The notes: a model not told the origin generated them from the sequence alone. A DNA stretch of 64,000 bases from Pseudomonadota bacterium (GCA_021847015.1 JAJZVW010000017.1:18493-82492); one strand, 5' to 3'; counted from the first letter of the stretch, positions 18,845 to 30,332 are shown. Made by a program: numbers and translations.

Positions 18845-20239
18845 TCACCGCACCTTCTCATCGGTGTTGACGCCCAGCAGCTTGAGCTTGCGGTGCAGGG
18901 CCGAGCGTTCCATCCCCACGAAGGTGGCGGTGCGCGAGATGTTGCCCGCGAAGCGGTTGATCTGGGCCAGCAGGTACTCGCGCTCGAACAATTCCCGCGC
19001 CTCGCGCAGCGGCAGCGTCATGATCTCGCTGGATTTCTCCCACCGCAGCACGGCCGGGGTGATGGCGCCGATCTCGGTCGGCAGCATGTCCGCGCGGATG
19101 GGGTCCCGCGCGTCGCCCGGCGCCATGATCAGCAGCCAGTCGGCGACATTGCGCAGCTGGCGCACGTTGCCCGGCCAGTCGTAGGCTTGCAGGGCCGCCA
19201 GGGCGTCCTCGGCCAGCACCCGCGGCTGCACTCCCGCCGCCTGGGCGGCCAGCCGCATGAAATGGCGGGTCAGGGCGGGGATGTCCTCGCGCCGCTCCCG
19301 CAGCGACGGCACCCGGACGGGCACCACGTTGAGGCGGTAATACAGGTCCTCGCGGAACCGGCCGGCGGCGATCTCCGCCTGAAGGTCGCGATTGGTGGTG
19401 GCGATGACGCGGACGTCCACCTCCACGCGCTTGCCGCCGCCCACCCGCTCGAAAGTCTGCTCCTGCAGCACGCGGACGATCTTGCCCTGGGTTTCCAGCG
19501 GCATGTCGGCCACCTCGTCGAGCAGCATCGTCCCCCCATGGGCTTGCTCGAAGGTACCGATCTTGCGCGGCGAGGCGGGGCCGTCGGCGCCGTTCTCGAT
19601 GCCGAACATTTCGATCTCGACACGATCCGGCCTGAGCGCCGCGCAATTCAGCACGACGAACGGCCCTTCGGTGCGGCGCGAGCGCGCGTGGATCAGCCGC
19701 GCAGCCACTTCCTTGCCGGACCCGGCCGGGCCGGTGATCAGCACCCGGGAATTGGATGGCGCCGCCTTTTCGATGACTTGCCGAATCTGGGTGACGATCG
19801 GCGATCCGCCGACCAGATCGCCGATCGCGCCGCTGCGCAGGCGCAGTTCCTGGTTTTCCCGGCGCAGCCGCGCGGCCTCGATGGCCCGCTCGACGACCAG
19901 CAGCAAACGGTCCGCCTTGAACGGCTTCTCGATGAAGTCGTAGGCGCCCTGCTTGATCGCCTGGACCGCGGTTTCGATGGTCCCATGCCCGGAAATCATG
20001 ACCACCGGGACTTCCGGATGGTCATGCTTGAACGCTTCCAGGACGCCCAGGCCGTCGAGGGACGATCCTTGCAGCCAGATGTCGAGGATGACGAGACTGG
20101 GGCGCCGGCCGCGCATCGCCTCGATGGCGGCGTCCGAGCTTCCCGCCTCGCGCGTGGTGTAGCCTTCGTCCTCGAGAATACCGGCGATGAGGGCGCGGAT
20201 GTCGACCTCGTCATCGACGATCAGGATGTCATGCGGCAT
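18845..20239 (-). CDS. ntrX: Response regulator NtrX
   Basis: 464 aa: a receiver domain with phospho-acceptor Asp in LVILDIWLQGS (about residue 54), an AAA+ domain with Walker A GPAGSGKE and Walker B LLDEVADMP, and a Fis-type HTH (RTATFVGMERSALHRKLKLLG). The GAFTGA loop that contacts sigma54 is missing: the position reads ENGADGPASPRKIGTFEQ, which is usual for NtrX, so it probably does not act as a sigma54 activator. Partner of NtrY in control of nitrogen metabolism and, in relatives, envelope and redox genes. It overlaps ntrY by 11 bp. Confidence 0.95.
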   Translation of the reverse strand: MPHDILIVDDEVDIRALIAGILEDEGYTTREAGSSDAAIEAMRGRRPSLVILDIWLQGSSLDGLGVLEAFKHDHPEVPVVMISGHGTIETAVQAIKQGAYDFIEKPFKADRLLLVVERAIEAARLRRENQELRLRSGAIGDLVGGSPIVTQIRQVIEKAAPSNSRVLITGPAGSGKEVAARLIHARSRRTEGPFVVLNCAALRPDRVEIEMFGIENGADGPASPRKIGTFEQAHGGTMLLDEVADMPLETQGKIVRVLQEQTFERVGGGKRVEVDVRVIATTNRDLQAEIAAGRFREDLYYRLNVVPVRVPSLRERREDIPALTRHFMRLAAQAAGVQPRVLAEDALAALQAYDWPGNVRQLRNVADWLLIMAPGDARDPIRADMLPTEIGAITPAVLRWEKSSEIMTLPLREARELFEREYLLAQINRFAGNISRTATFVGMERSALHRKLKLLGVNTDEKVR

Positions 20240-22472
20240 TCGTTTCCGTCTGGTCGCCGGAGCCGGACGCGGGAACGGGCTGGGCGTCGTGGAAGATCAG
20301 GCCGACGCGGGCGCCCCCTCCCGGTGCGTCCTCGAGAATGAGGTCGCCGCCATGGTCTTCCATGATTTTCTTGACGATGGCAAGCCCTAATCCGGTGCCT
20401 TTGGTCCGGGTCGTGACGTAGGGTTCGGTCAGGCGGTCGCGGTTCTCCGCCGGCAGGCCGCGGCCGTTGTCCTCGATCTCCACGACGAGGGAACCGGGGC
20501 GGCGCAGCAGCCGCAGGGTCACCCGGCCCGGGACGTCCCGGCCATGCTCGCGGCCGTGGATGGATTCCACGGCGTTCTTCAAGAGGTTGGTCAGGGCTTG
20601 ACCGATCAGGCGCGAATCGCACACCCGTTCGACCGGTTCGTCGGGCACTTCGGCGGCGAAGACCACGTCCGGATAGCCGGTTCTCTGGAGGAAAACCGCC
20701 TGACGGCAGATGTCGGCAAGATCCTCGCGCTTCATCTGCGGCGCCGGCATGCGGGCGAAGGACGAGAACTCGTCCACCATCCGCCCGATGTCGCCCACCT
20801 GGCGGACGATGGTTTCGATCAGCGCGATGTAGGTTTCCTTGTCGCTGTGGATTTCCTTGAGGTACTTGCGCTTGAGGCGCTCCGCCGACAACTGGATGGG
20901 CGTCAGCGGGTTCTTGATCTCGTGGGCGATGCGCCGCGCCACGTCCGCCCAGGCGGCCTTGCGCTGCGCAAAGACCAGTTCGGAAATGTCGTCGAACGTC
21001 ACCACGAATCCCAGGCTATCCGCCTCCTCCCCCTCCTGCTCGGCGGCGACGCGCACCAGCAGGGTGCGGGTATGGGTGCGGCCGCGGCTCTTGCGCACCA
21101 GCTTCACTTCGCGCTGGACCGGTTTTTCCGGCCGGCGGCGGATTTCGGCGATGACCTCGGCCAGTTCCGGGACGATCCCGTCCAGCGGACGGCCCACCAT
21201 CTCCTCGGCGGACAGGCCCAGAAGGTCGCAGGCCGATGGATTGGGAAGGTTGACCATGGCCTCGCGGCCGATGCCCACCACCCCGGCCGAAACGCCGGCC
21301 AGCACCGTCTCGGTGAACCGCCGGCGTTCGTCGAGCTGGCGGTTGGCCTCGACCAGGTCGCGGCGCTGCTCGTCGAGCTGGCTGGTCATACGGTTGAAGG
21401 CCTTGGACAGCGAGCCGATCTCGTCGGCGGCGTCCTCGTCCACCCGGGCGGCGAGGTCGCCCGAGCGCACCCGTTCGGCCGCGTCGATCAGGCGGGCGAT
21501 CGGCGTGGCCAGCTTGTTGGCCATCACCAGGCCGACCCAGATGGCGGCGAACAGCAGCAGCAGGCTGATCAGGGCGAACACCAGCGAAAACGCCAGTTCC
21601 AAGCCCGAGCGCTTGCCCTCCAGGCGTTCGTATTCGGCCACCGCCGCCGAGGTCTGCTCCATATGGGCCAGCACCTTGGGATCGACGAAGCGGCCCACGA
21701 ACAGATAGGTCTCGCCGAAGAATCCTTGCAGCATCACCAGGGCGCGCACGCGCTGGTCGTCCTCCGAGGTCAGCACCGCCACCTCGCCGGCCCGGGCCTT
21801 GTCGTAGGCCCAGAACGGAATCTGGTCGAGCCCCAGTTCGATGGAGAAGGCCAGGCCCGACCGCGCCAGCACGCGGCCCTGGCCGTCGAAGACGACGGCC
21901 TCGGACAGCCCGCGGACGGCGGCCTGGGTGGCGATGAAGGCATTGAAATCCTGCGGCGAGCGCAACAGCGCCGGCCCCTCGCGGTTGATGTCGTTGGCCA
22001 TGGCCAGCACATCGCCGCCGATCACCTGCTGGTGTTCCTCCAAATACGCGCGCGCCACATGGAGCGACGCCTGCAACGCCGTGCGGACGCGGTCCGAGAA
22101 CCAGCTTTCGACGCCGTACTGGAAGAACAGCGCCGAGCCTACCGACATCAGCACCGACGGCGTCACCGCCACCAGGGCGAACAGCCAGATGAAGCGCAGA
22201 TGCAGGCGAGAGCCCGACGACCCCATGCGCCGCGCCCGCCAGACCTCGACGATGCGCACCGCGACCACCGCACCCAGCGCCACCAGCAACGCCGCGTCCA
22301 GCGAGATCAGCGACAGCACGGTCCTGGGGTTCGGCCCGGCCGGCCCCGACATGGTCATGGCCAGGAACGTTCCGGCGACGGAAAGCACCGCCGCCAGGCT
22401 GAGGATCAGCGCGATGCGGCGCGCCAGGCCGCCCTGGCGCAGCGAAAAGACCCAGCGCGCGGCGCTCTTCAT
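20229..22472 (-). CDS. ntrY: Sensor histidine kinase NtrY
   Basis: A 747-aa membrane kinase. Three or four transmembrane helices lie in the first ~110 residues and another near 300, followed by HAMP (LATPIARLIDAAERVRSGDLAARVDED), a PAS domain, the HisKA phosphorylation site (ARRIAHEIKNPLTPIQ) and the HATPase motifs (NLLKNAVESI, DNGRGLP, GTGLGLAIVKKI). It pairs with NtrX. The length is normal for the family. It lies 27 bp after ntrC, so the four ntr genes with dusB form one - strand array. Confidence 0.95.
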   Translation of the reverse strand: MKSAARWVFSLRQGGLARRIALILSLAAVLSVAGTFLAMTMSGPAGPNPRTVLSLISLDAALLVALGAVVAVRIVEVWRARRMGSSGSRLHLRFIWLFALVAVTPSVLMSVGSALFFQYGVESWFSDRVRTALQASLHVARAYLEEHQQVIGGDVLAMANDINREGPALLRSPQDFNAFIATQAAVRGLSEAVVFDGQGRVLARSGLAFSIELGLDQIPFWAYDKARAGEVAVLTSEDDQRVRALVMLQGFFGETYLFVGRFVDPKVLAHMEQTSAAVAEYERLEGKRSGLELAFSLVFALISLLLLFAAIWVGLVMANKLATPIARLIDAAERVRSGDLAARVDEDAADEIGSLSKAFNRMTSQLDEQRRDLVEANRQLDERRRFTETVLAGVSAGVVGIGREAMVNLPNPSACDLLGLSAEEMVGRPLDGIVPELAEVIAEIRRRPEKPVQREVKLVRKSRGRTHTRTLLVRVAAEQEGEEADSLGFVVTFDDISELVFAQRKAAWADVARRIAHEIKNPLTPIQLSAERLKRKYLKEIHSDKETYIALIETIVRQVGDIGRMVDEFSSFARMPAPQMKREDLADICRQAVFLQRTGYPDVVFAAEVPDEPVERVCDSRLIGQALTNLLKNAVESIHGREHGRDVPGRVTLRLLRRPGSLVVEIEDNGRGLPAENRDRLTEPYVTTRTKGTGLGLAIVKKIMEDHGGDLILEDAPGGGARVGLIFHDAQPVPASGSGDQTETNAA

Positions 22473-22499
22473 GCCTCCCTCATGCGGCGGCCACCCAAT

Positions 22500-23948
<1,449 letters not shown>

Positions 23949-23953
23949 GGCGG

Positions 23954-25072
23954 TCAGGACTCGTCCCCCTCTTGAACCATCGGAAGCATGACGCGGAAGA
24001 CGGTGCGGCGCGGCTGGCTGTCGAACTCGACGATGCCGCCATGGTCGCCGACGGTCTTGGCCACCAGCGCCAGGCCGAGGCCGGTGCCGGACGGCTTGGT
24101 GGTGACGAAGGCGTCGAACAGGTGGGGCCTGAGATCGTCGGGAATGCCGGGACCGTTGTCCTGGATGCTTACCACCAGCGGCAGGTGGCGGCGCGCCTGG
24201 TTGCCCGCCACCGCCAGGCGCACGCCGTGCTGGTAGGCGGTGGAGAGCGTTACCTCGCCGCCTTCGGCCGGGGCCGCCTCGACCGCGTTCTTGACCAGGT
24301 TCAGGAATACCTGCACGAGTTGGTCGCGGTTGCCGTAGACCGGCGGCAGCGACGGATCGTAGATCTCGACGAAGCGGACGTGCTTGCCGAATCCGTTCTC
24401 GGCGATGCGGCGCACGTGTTCGAGGACCTGATGGATGTTCACCGCGCCGCGCGCGATCGGACGCTCGTCCGAGAAAATCTCCATCCGGTCCACCAGCGAG
24501 ACGATGCGGTCGGTCTCGTCCACGATAAGCCGGGTCAGCACCCGGTCGTCCTCGCTGGCGCCGACGTCCAGCAACTGCGCCGCGCCGCGGATGCCGGACA
24601 GGGGATTCTTGACCTCGTGGGCCAGCATGGCCGCCATCGCCGTCACCGACCGGGCGGCGTTGCGGCTGGACAGCTGCGCGCCGATCTTGAGCGCGATGGA
24701 ATGCTCGTGCAGGGACAGGGCGACATAGCCGGGCAGCTCGTTGACCGGCGCCGCCTGCACCGTCAGCGTCCGGTGGCCCGTGCGGGGCGTGTCCACCGAC
24801 ACCCCGTACTCGGAAACGACGATGGAATTGGTGCGGGCCTGGGCCATTACCGACAGGATCGGACTATCGGGGGGCAGAAGGTCGCCCGCCGCCTGGCCGC
24901 AGAGGTAATGCGCCCCCGACGAGAAAAGCTGCTCGGCGGCGGCGTTGACGTAGCGGATGACGTCGTCCCCGTCCACCACCAGCGCGGCTGAAGCCAGCGC
25001 GTTCAGCACCAGCGCGGGGTCGATGGCCTCGGACCCGGGCGAGCGGCGCGCCATCGGCAGCTTTTTCGCCAT
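23954..25072 (-). CDS. ntrB: Nitrogen regulation sensor kinase NtrB
   Basis: A 372-aa soluble kinase with no membrane segment. A PAS domain ([29 protein letters not shown]) precedes the HisKA site ([20 protein letters not shown]) and the HATPase N, G1 and G2 boxes ([27 protein letters not shown]). Through PII it senses nitrogen and phosphorylates or dephosphorylates NtrC. The ATG at 25072 overlaps the dusB stop codon (ATGA), so I prefer it over longer upstream frames that run inside dusB. Confidence 0.96.
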   Translation of the reverse strand: MAKKLPMARRSPGSEAIDPALVLNALASAALVVDGDDVIRYVNAAAEQLFSSGAHYLCGQAAGDLLPPDSPILSVMAQARTNSIVVSEYGVSVDTPRTGHRTLTVQAAPVNELPGYVALSLHEHSIALKIGAQLSSRNAARSVTAMAAMLAHEVKNPLSGIRGAAQLLDVGASEDDRVLTRLIVDETDRIVSLVDRMEIFSDERPIARGAVNIHQVLEHVRRIAENGFGKHVRFVEIYDPSLPPVYGNRDQLVQVFLNLVKNAVEAAPAEGGEVTLSTAYQHGVRLAVAGNQARRHLPLVVSIQDNGPGIPDDLRPHLFDAFVTTKPSGTGLGLALVAKTVGDHGGIVEFDSQPRRTVFRVMLPMVQEGDES

Positions 25073-26076
25073 CAGGCCGCCACCCTGTCGAGGAGGGGGC
25101 GATAGAAGTCGAAGACGGCGCGGCGCACGGCGGCGGCATCGTCCAGCCGGTTGATTTCGGCCCGGAACTCGGCCGAGCCCGGCAGGCCCCGGGAATACCA
25201 GGCGACGTGCTTGCGGGCCATCCGCACGCCCGTCTCGGTGCCGTAATGGCCGAGCATGTCGTCGAAATGCGCGATCAGGATGTCGAGCTGGCGTGCTAGC
25301 GGCGGCGCCTCCGGCCGCTCGCCGTCGGCGAGGAAGCGGGCGATCTGCCCGGGAAGCCAGGGCCGTCCATAGGTGGCGCGGCCGACCATCACCCCGTCGG
25401 CGCCCGATTGGCCGAGCGCGCGCCGCGCGTCGTCGCCGGTCTCGATGTCGCCGTTGACGATCACCGGCACGGATACCGCCTCCTTGACCCGGCGCACGAA
25501 CGACCAGTCGGCGGTGCCCGAATAGAATTGCTGGCGCGTGCGCCCGTGGACGGCGACCATGCGGATGCCGCATTCCTCGGCGATGCGGGCCAGCCGCGGC
25601 GCATTCAGGCTGGTCTGGTCCCAGCCCATGCGCATCTTCAGCGTCACCGGCACGGACACCGCCTTGACCACCGCCTCCATGATGCGGCCGGCCAGGATTT
25701 CGTCGCGCATCAGCGCCGCCCCCGCCTCGCCCTTGACGGCCACCTTCTTGACCGGACAGCCCATGTTGATGTCGATCAGCGCCGCGCCCCTATCCTCGTT
25801 GAGCCGTGCGGCCTCGGCCATCGCCTCGGGCTCGCAGCCGGCCAACTGCACCGACATGGGGAATTCGTCGGCGCACGAGGTGGCCATCTTCACGGTCTGT
25901 CGGTTCTGGCGGATCATCGCCTGGCTGGCGATCATCTCCGAGACTACCAGGCCGGCGCCCATGCCCTTGACCAGACGCCGGAACGGCATGTCGGTGACCC
26001 CCGACATGGGCGCCAGGATCACGGGATTGTCGAGCGTTACCGGCCCCACCGAAAGAGGCATGCGAGCGATTGTCAT
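25072..26076 (-). CDS. dusB: tRNA-dihydrouridine synthase DusB (NifR3)
   Basis: A 334-aa FMN-dependent TIM-barrel enzyme that reduces uridines in the tRNA D-loop. Seen are the N-terminal [15 protein letters not shown], the catalytic Cys in NMGCPVKKV (about residue 100), MRMGW and [12 protein letters not shown]. It is first in the dusB-ntrB-ntrC array found across alphaproteobacteria, where it was named nifR3. The short AT-rich stretch upstream (26077-26100) could hold the promoter for the array, but I see no convincing -35/-10 pair. Confidence 0.96.
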   Translation of the reverse strand: MTIARMPLSVGPVTLDNPVILAPMSGVTDMPFRRLVKGMGAGLVVSEMIASQAMIRQNRQTVKMATSCADEFPMSVQLAGCEPEAMAEAARLNEDRGAALIDINMGCPVKKVAVKGEAGAALMRDEILAGRIMEAVVKAVSVPVTLKMRMGWDQTSLNAPRLARIAEECGIRMVAVHGRTRQQFYSGTADWSFVRRVKEAVSVPVIVNGDIETGDDARRALGQSGADGVMVGRATYGRPWLPGQIARFLADGERPEAPPLARQLDILIAHFDDMLGHYGTETGVRMARKHVAWYSRGLPGSAEFRAEINRLDDAAAVRRAVFDFYRPLLDRVAA

Positions 26077-26169
26077 GGATGCGTATTTATTATGCAGTTG
26101 CCGCCCAAATCAACGGCAAACCACGGAGGCGGGATGAAATAATGGACGGTGGACGGCGGGCGTCGGGGC

Positions 26170-26964
26170 CTAGAGGATGATCTGGGTGACGAACTTGACG
26201 CCGGGCGAGGCCAGCATCACCAGCAGGTAGGCCACCAGCACCACCCGGGCGGCGATGCGCCCGCGCACCCCGCAGACCCGGTGCCCCAGCAGCAGCGAGC
26301 CGATCAGCAGGAAGGCGGCGACCGACAGCAGGGTCTTGTGGTCGAAGCGCAGCAACGCGCCGGTCTCGAAATATTCGATGGCCATGCCGCTGATCAGCCC
26401 GACCGCCAGCACCGCCTCCGACGCCTCCAGCAGGCGGCCCGACAGCCGCTCCGCGTCGGCGACGCTGGGCAGGAGCGCGGTCAGCGCGGTCGGCCGCTTG
26501 CGCTTCAACGCCCGTTCCTGAAGGAACACGGCCAGGGAGGCCACCGCGCCCAGGGTCAGCAGGGCGAAGATGGACACGGCGACCACGATGTGAAGGTCCA
26601 CCCACACCACCGGCGCCCCGCCAACCATGGGCTTGGGCGAGCCGCGCAGCACCGAGGCGACGAGCCCGAGAACGGCCAGATACGGCATCAGCAGCGGCGC
26701 CAGCCGCCACGCCTGGCGGGCGAACCCGGCCAGCACCAGGTAGAGCGCCGCGCTGGCGGCGACGATCACCCACAGCACGGTGCCGAACTCGGTGTCCCAG
26801 CCGCCATGCAGCAGCGTGTAGGCCCAGCCGGCCGACAGCACCGCCGCCAGCCCGCTGGCCGCCCAAAGCGTGCCGCCCCTCCCCGCGCCGGACCGGAGCG
26901 GCAGGACGGCGGCGGCGGCGAGAGCCGCCAGGGCGAGGACGTTGAGGATCAGGGAAGATGCCAT
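26170..26964 (-). CDS. CcsA/YpjD-type cytochrome c assembly membrane protein
   Basis: 264 aa with about eight transmembrane helices. The conserved WVDLHIVVAVSIFALLTLGAVASL segment and the later FDHKTLLSVAAFLLIGSLLLGHRV resemble the PF01578 haem-handling core of CcsA/HemX/YpjD. The His residues of DLHI and FDHKT match the expected haem-ligand positions. The start at 26964 (MASSLILNV) removes a non-hydrophobic 37-residue extension and fits the membrane topology. The specific role (inner-membrane haem protein) is inferred. The palindromic repeat at 27053 lies upstream. Confidence 0.8.
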   Translation of the reverse strand: MASSLILNVLALAALAAAAVLPLRSGAGRGGTLWAASGLAAVLSAGWAYTLLHGGWDTEFGTVLWVIVAASAALYLVLAGFARQAWRLAPLLMPYLAVLGLVASVLRGSPKPMVGGAPVVWVDLHIVVAVSIFALLTLGAVASLAVFLQERALKRKRPTALTALLPSVADAERLSGRLLEASEAVLAVGLISGMAIEYFETGALLRFDHKTLLSVAAFLLIGSLLLGHRVCGVRGRIAARVVLVAYLLVMLASPGVKFVTQIIL

Positions 26965-27052
26965 GGCCCCGACTATACCATCCTTTGCGCCGGGGAAAAG
27001 TCCCGGAGTTTCGTGTGGTTCCGGTGCGATTTCGCCAGGGAGATGCGGGGAC

Positions 27053-27198
27053 GGAGATGCGGGATGCGGGGACACAGGGGATACGGGGACACAATACTTA
27101 ATTCACGAGTGAATTAAGTATTGTGTCCCCGTATCCCCTCACGAGTGAATTAAGTATTGTGTCCCCGTATCCCCTGTGTCCCCGCATCCCGCATCTCC
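27053..27198. repeat. Large palindrome with duplicated arm (REP/RAYT-type unit)
   Basis: The left arm 27053-27105 is a perfect 53-bp reverse complement of 27146-27198. Between them sits an extra right-arm copy (27110-27138) that also pairs perfectly with 27077-27105 around a CGAG loop. The core GGGGACACAATACTTAATTC is shared with 9448-9570, but the outer part differs: GGGGATAC here, GGAGTTAC there. It lies between the divergent ccsA-like and ispDF genes. Confidence 0.9.
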
Positions 27199-27280
27199 CA
27201 TATCTCCATCGATCCCCGCCGGTGACAGAGTGTGCGATCCGGGCTAGGCTCTCGCCGCCGCAAGGACGGGAGACGGGAAT

Positions 27281-28432
27281 ATGGTCAAGTGCGTGGCGTT
27301 GGTGGTGGCGGCCGGGCGGGGCCGGCGGTTCGGGGGCGACATTCCCAAGCAATATCTCGACCTTGCCGGGCGTGCGGTGCTGCGCCATTCCCTCGCCGCC
27401 CTCGCCGCCAACCCGCAGATCGCCGCCGTGCGCGCGGTCATCCATCCCGACGACCGGCCGCTGTACGACGGGGCCGCCGCCGGCCTCGGTCTTCTCGATC
27501 CGGTTCCGGGCGGCGAGAACCGCCAGGATTCGGTGCGCCTCGGGCTGGAAAGCCTGGCCGGGCAGGCGCCCGACGTCGTCCTCATCCACGACGGCGCGCG
27601 GCCCTTCGCCGATGCCGGCATCGCCGCCCGGGTGATCGCCGCCCTCGACCGCCACGCCGGGGCGATCCCGGCCGTTCCGGTGGCGGACACGTTGAAGCGC
27701 GGCGCCGACGGGCTGATCGCCGGCACGGTGGACCGGGCTGGGCTGTGGCGGGCCCAGACGCCGCAAGGGTTCCGTTACGCCGACATCCTGGCCGCCCACC
27801 GCGCCGTGGCCGGCGAGGAACTCACCGACGACGCCGCCGTGCTCGAACGGGCCGGCCTCCCGGTGGCGCTGGTGATGGGCACCGAGGAGAACGTCAAGAT
27901 CACCACCGCCGCCGACCTCGACCGCGCGCGGGGCGCCTTCGCCGGACCCGGCGAATTCCGCACCGGCAGCGGCTATGACGTCCACAAATTCGCCAAGGGG
28001 TCCGGGGTGTGGCTGTGCGGGGTGGAAATTCCCCACGATGCGGCGCTCGAAGGCCATTCCGACGCCGACGTGGCGTTGCACGCGCTGACCGACGCCGTCC
28101 TCGGAGCCATCGCGGCCGGCGACATCGGCCACCATTTCCCGCCCAGCGACGCGCGCTGGAAGGGGGCGCCGTCCCACCTGTTCCTGGCTCACGCGGCCGG
28201 GTTGGTGGCCGGATTGGGCGGCCGCATCGTCAGCGTGGACGTCACCATCATCTGCGAGCGCCCCAAGGTCGGCCCCCATCGCGCCGCCATGCAGGCGCGG
28301 CTTGCCGAAATTCTGGGTATTCGCCAGGACCGCGTCAGCGTCAAGGCCACCACCACCGAGGGCCTGGGCTTCACCGGCCGCCGCGAGGGCATCGCCGCCC
28401 AGGCCACCGCCACCGTGTGGCTGCCGGGCTGA
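27281..28432 (+). CDS. ispDF: Bifunctional IspD/IspF isoprenoid enzyme
   Basis: A 383-aa fusion of two steps of the MEP pathway. Residues 1-225 are IspD (2-C-methyl-D-erythritol 4-phosphate cytidylyltransferase), with [25 protein letters not shown] and the RAQTPQGF motif. Residues about 226-383 are IspF (MECDP synthase), with GSGYDVHKF, the metal ligands in [18 protein letters not shown] and [13 protein letters not shown]. The fusion is common in alphaproteobacteria and lets one protein provide the reactions on either side of IspE. Confidence 0.97.
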   Translation: MVKCVALVVAAGRGRRFGGDIPKQYLDLAGRAVLRHSLAALAANPQIAAVRAVIHPDDRPLYDGAAAGLGLLDPVPGGENRQDSVRLGLESLAGQAPDVVLIHDGARPFADAGIAARVIAALDRHAGAIPAVPVADTLKRGADGLIAGTVDRAGLWRAQTPQGFRYADILAAHRAVAGEELTDDAAVLERAGLPVALVMGTEENVKITTAADLDRARGAFAGPGEFRTGSGYDVHKFAKGSGVWLCGVEIPHDAALEGHSDADVALHALTDAVLGAIAAGDIGHHFPPSDARWKGAPSHLFLAHAAGLVAGLGGRIVSVDVTIICERPKVGPHRAAMQARLAEILGIRQDRVSVKATTTEGLGFTGRREGIAAQATATVWLPG

Positions 28433-28531
28433 CGCGCCTCAGGCGCCGGCACGCGCATCCGCGCGCTTGGCTGTCCTCGCTTTCGCTGCGCTGCCTGCGG
28501 CATCTCCGGCCGCTGCGGCGCGCTCAATGCG

Positions 28532-28873
28532 CTAGTCGGCGGCCTCGCCGCCTCCGGGGCGGGTTTCGGCGCCGATCCAATCGAGGAACGCCGGATTGCC
28601 GGCCACGATCGGCAGGCAGACGACGCAGGGGCAGGCGTAGGTGTGGATTTCGCGCACCTTGTCCACCACCGCCCGGGCCAGGCCGGCGCGGGTCTTGGCC
28701 ACCAGCACCGCCTCGGAATCCTGCCGCACCGCGCCCTCCCACCAATACACCGCGGTGGCGCCGGGAAGGACGTTGGCGCACGCGGCCAGCCGCGCTTCGA
28801 CCAGCGCGCGGCCGATCTCCACGGCCTGCTCCGGCGACGCGACGGTGATGTAGACGAACACGTAGTCGCTCAT
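28532..28873 (-). CDS. cutA: CutA divalent-cation tolerance protein
   Basis: A 113-aa PII-like trimeric protein. The VYITVASPEQAVEIGRALVEARLAACANV start, the YWWEGAVRQDSE strand and the KVREIHTYACPCVVCLPI motif are characteristic. The family was linked to copper tolerance; its biochemical role is unsettled. I chose MSDYVFVY at 28873; the in-frame upstream extension has no family match. It is convergent with ispDF across a 99-bp gap. Confidence 0.93.
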   Translation of the reverse strand: MSDYVFVYITVASPEQAVEIGRALVEARLAACANVLPGATAVYWWEGAVRQDSEAVLVAKTRAGLARAVVDKVREIHTYACPCVVCLPIVAGNPAFLDWIGAETRPGGGEAAD

Positions 28874-28929
28874 GATCCGCACCTCTTCCCGCGTAACGAT
28901 GGCCGCCGGACCGGGTACGGTCAAGAAGG

Positions 28930-29100
28930 AGGGGCGGATCGCGCGACCCGCCCCCCAGGGAACGCAGGCTCACCTCTGGAGAGGAGACGGAGCAGAGGCC
29001 GCCATGGGCGGTTGGTTTCCGCGACGCGGAAGACCGCCGGGCATCACGTGGGGCGCCGTCGCCCCGATTTCGATGCCCGGGCGTCACGATCCCGGCCCGG
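28930..29100 (-). ncRNA. Structured intergenic region, candidate ncRNA or 3' UTR with terminator
   Basis: On the - strand, four stems follow each other: CCGGGCATC paired with GATGCCCGG (29048-29092) enclosing GGGGC/GCCCC; GGCGGT/ACCGCC around TTCCGCG/CGCGGAA (29004-29038); CCTCTG/CAGAGG; and a GC-rich stem GGGGCGG/CCGCCCC at 28932-28957 followed by TCCTTCTT. The last looks like a Rho-independent terminator. It lies just after the glycosyltransferase stop, so it could be that gene's 3' UTR or an independent sRNA. I could not match it to 6S, SRP, tmRNA or a known riboswitch. Confidence 0.35.
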
Positions 29101-29101
29101 C

Positions 29102-30199
29102 TCAACTGCCTAGGCAGTTTGCCCTACCGCCATCCAGAAACCCTTCCAGGATATCCGTCGCTTCGGCGATGCCGGCGGCTTGCGCCACGGCTGGGCGCGG
29201 GCAGGACAGAAGCTCGTCGAGTATCCCGGCCAGCCCCGGGGACAGCAAGTCCTCGGCCGCCACCGCCCGGCAGGGAGCATGGCGCTCCAGCCACCGGTCC
29301 AGGTGCGGGCATTCCGGCCAGTCCGGGCGGGAGAGGTAAAGCATGGGCGTGCCGGACAGCCCGGCCTCGGTGAACGTGCCGTAACCCGGCTTGGAGACGG
29401 CCACGTCCACCGAACTCAGCAGGTCGGTGAAGGACAGGCCGGACGCCTCCCAGGGAACCAGATCCTCGCGCCCGGGCGCCGCCGACGGCACCAGCCAGCG
29501 CCAGCCGGGTATGCGGGGCCATAACTCCATACGCAGGCGGTGGTCGATGCCGCCGAAGGCGACGACGCCGACGCGGGTCTCGTCGCCCACCCCCAACGCC
29601 GTCCGCAGTTCCCGGCGCCGGTCCGCTCCCCGCCGCGCGACGGTGCCGATGTCGAGGAGGTTGGGCAGGTCCATGTCCATGGCGGGCAGACAGCGCAGGA
29701 ACACCGCCGCCTGGGCGTAGGCCGCCCGCATCTGGCCGGCGATCCGTCCGGCTTCCGGCCTGTCCCCGAAGTAGTGGGCGTAGATGCCGGCCCAGTTGAG
29801 CGAGGACAGCGCCACCACCGGCACCCCGACCCGCGCGGCGGCGGCGATGGTGACGTAGGGGATGTTGGCCAGCACCAGATCCGGCCGCGCCGCCGCCAGA
29901 CGCCCGGCCTCGCGCTCCACCGCCCCGGGCCAGTCCGCGTGCAGCGCCCGGTAGGCCGCCGCGCTGGCCTCGAATTCGATGCCGACCGACGACGTCATGT
30001 GGAGGCCGAAATCCGGAATATCGGGCACGTGCTCGAACCCGTCCCCGAAACGGTCGGCCAGGAAGCCCGCCGGCAGCGCGGTCTGGATGGTCACCCGCAG
30101 GCCGGGCCGGCGGCGGCGCAGTTCCTGGACCACCGGAGCGGTCATGGCGCCGTGGCCGTAGCCATGGGGCGACAGCGCTACCCAGAGATGCTTGGACAT
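29102..30199 (-). CDS. MurG-like GT-B glycosyltransferase, substrate unknown
   Basis: 365 aa with a GT-B layout. The N-terminal SPHGYGHGAMTAPVVQEL is the Gly-rich loop seen in MurG/UDP-glycosyltransferases, and the C-terminal donor site reads SVDVAVSKPGYGTFTEAGLSGTPMLYL. No signal peptide or membrane segment is seen, so it probably acts on the cytoplasmic face. No sugar-nucleotide or polysaccharide genes adjoin it, so neither donor nor acceptor can be named. It is the last host gene before the prophage attachment site. Confidence 0.78.
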   Translation of the reverse strand: MSKHLWVALSPHGYGHGAMTAPVVQELRRRRPGLRVTIQTALPAGFLADRFGDGFEHVPDIPDFGLHMTSSVGIEFEASAAAYRALHADWPGAVEREAGRLAAARPDLVLANIPYVTIAAAARVGVPVVALSSLNWAGIYAHYFGDRPEAGRIAGQMRAAYAQAAVFLRCLPAMDMDLPNLLDIGTVARRGADRRRELRTALGVGDETRVGVVAFGGIDHRLRMELWPRIPGWRWLVPSAAPGREDLVPWEASGLSFTDLLSSVDVAVSKPGYGTFTEAGLSGTPMLYLSRPDWPECPHLDRWLERHAPCRAVAAEDLLSPGLAGILDELLSCPRPAVAQAAGIAEATDILEGFLDGGRANCLGS

Positions 30200-30332
30200 G
30201 GCGGATCGTCACGCGATGCGGCGGAAATCGGCTTTCGATACCACGAAGACGCCCTTCGGGACCATATGGCCGTGGGACATCCCGGACACGGCAAAGGCCG
30301 GACGAGCCGGCCTTCGCGGAGCGGAAAGAGAT

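Noticed and set aside
28975..29010. CCTCTGGAGAGGAG as the start of a glycine riboswitch
   Set aside because: The second conserved part (the CCGAAGG and CTCTCAGGC blocks) is missing, and no glycine-related gene follows.
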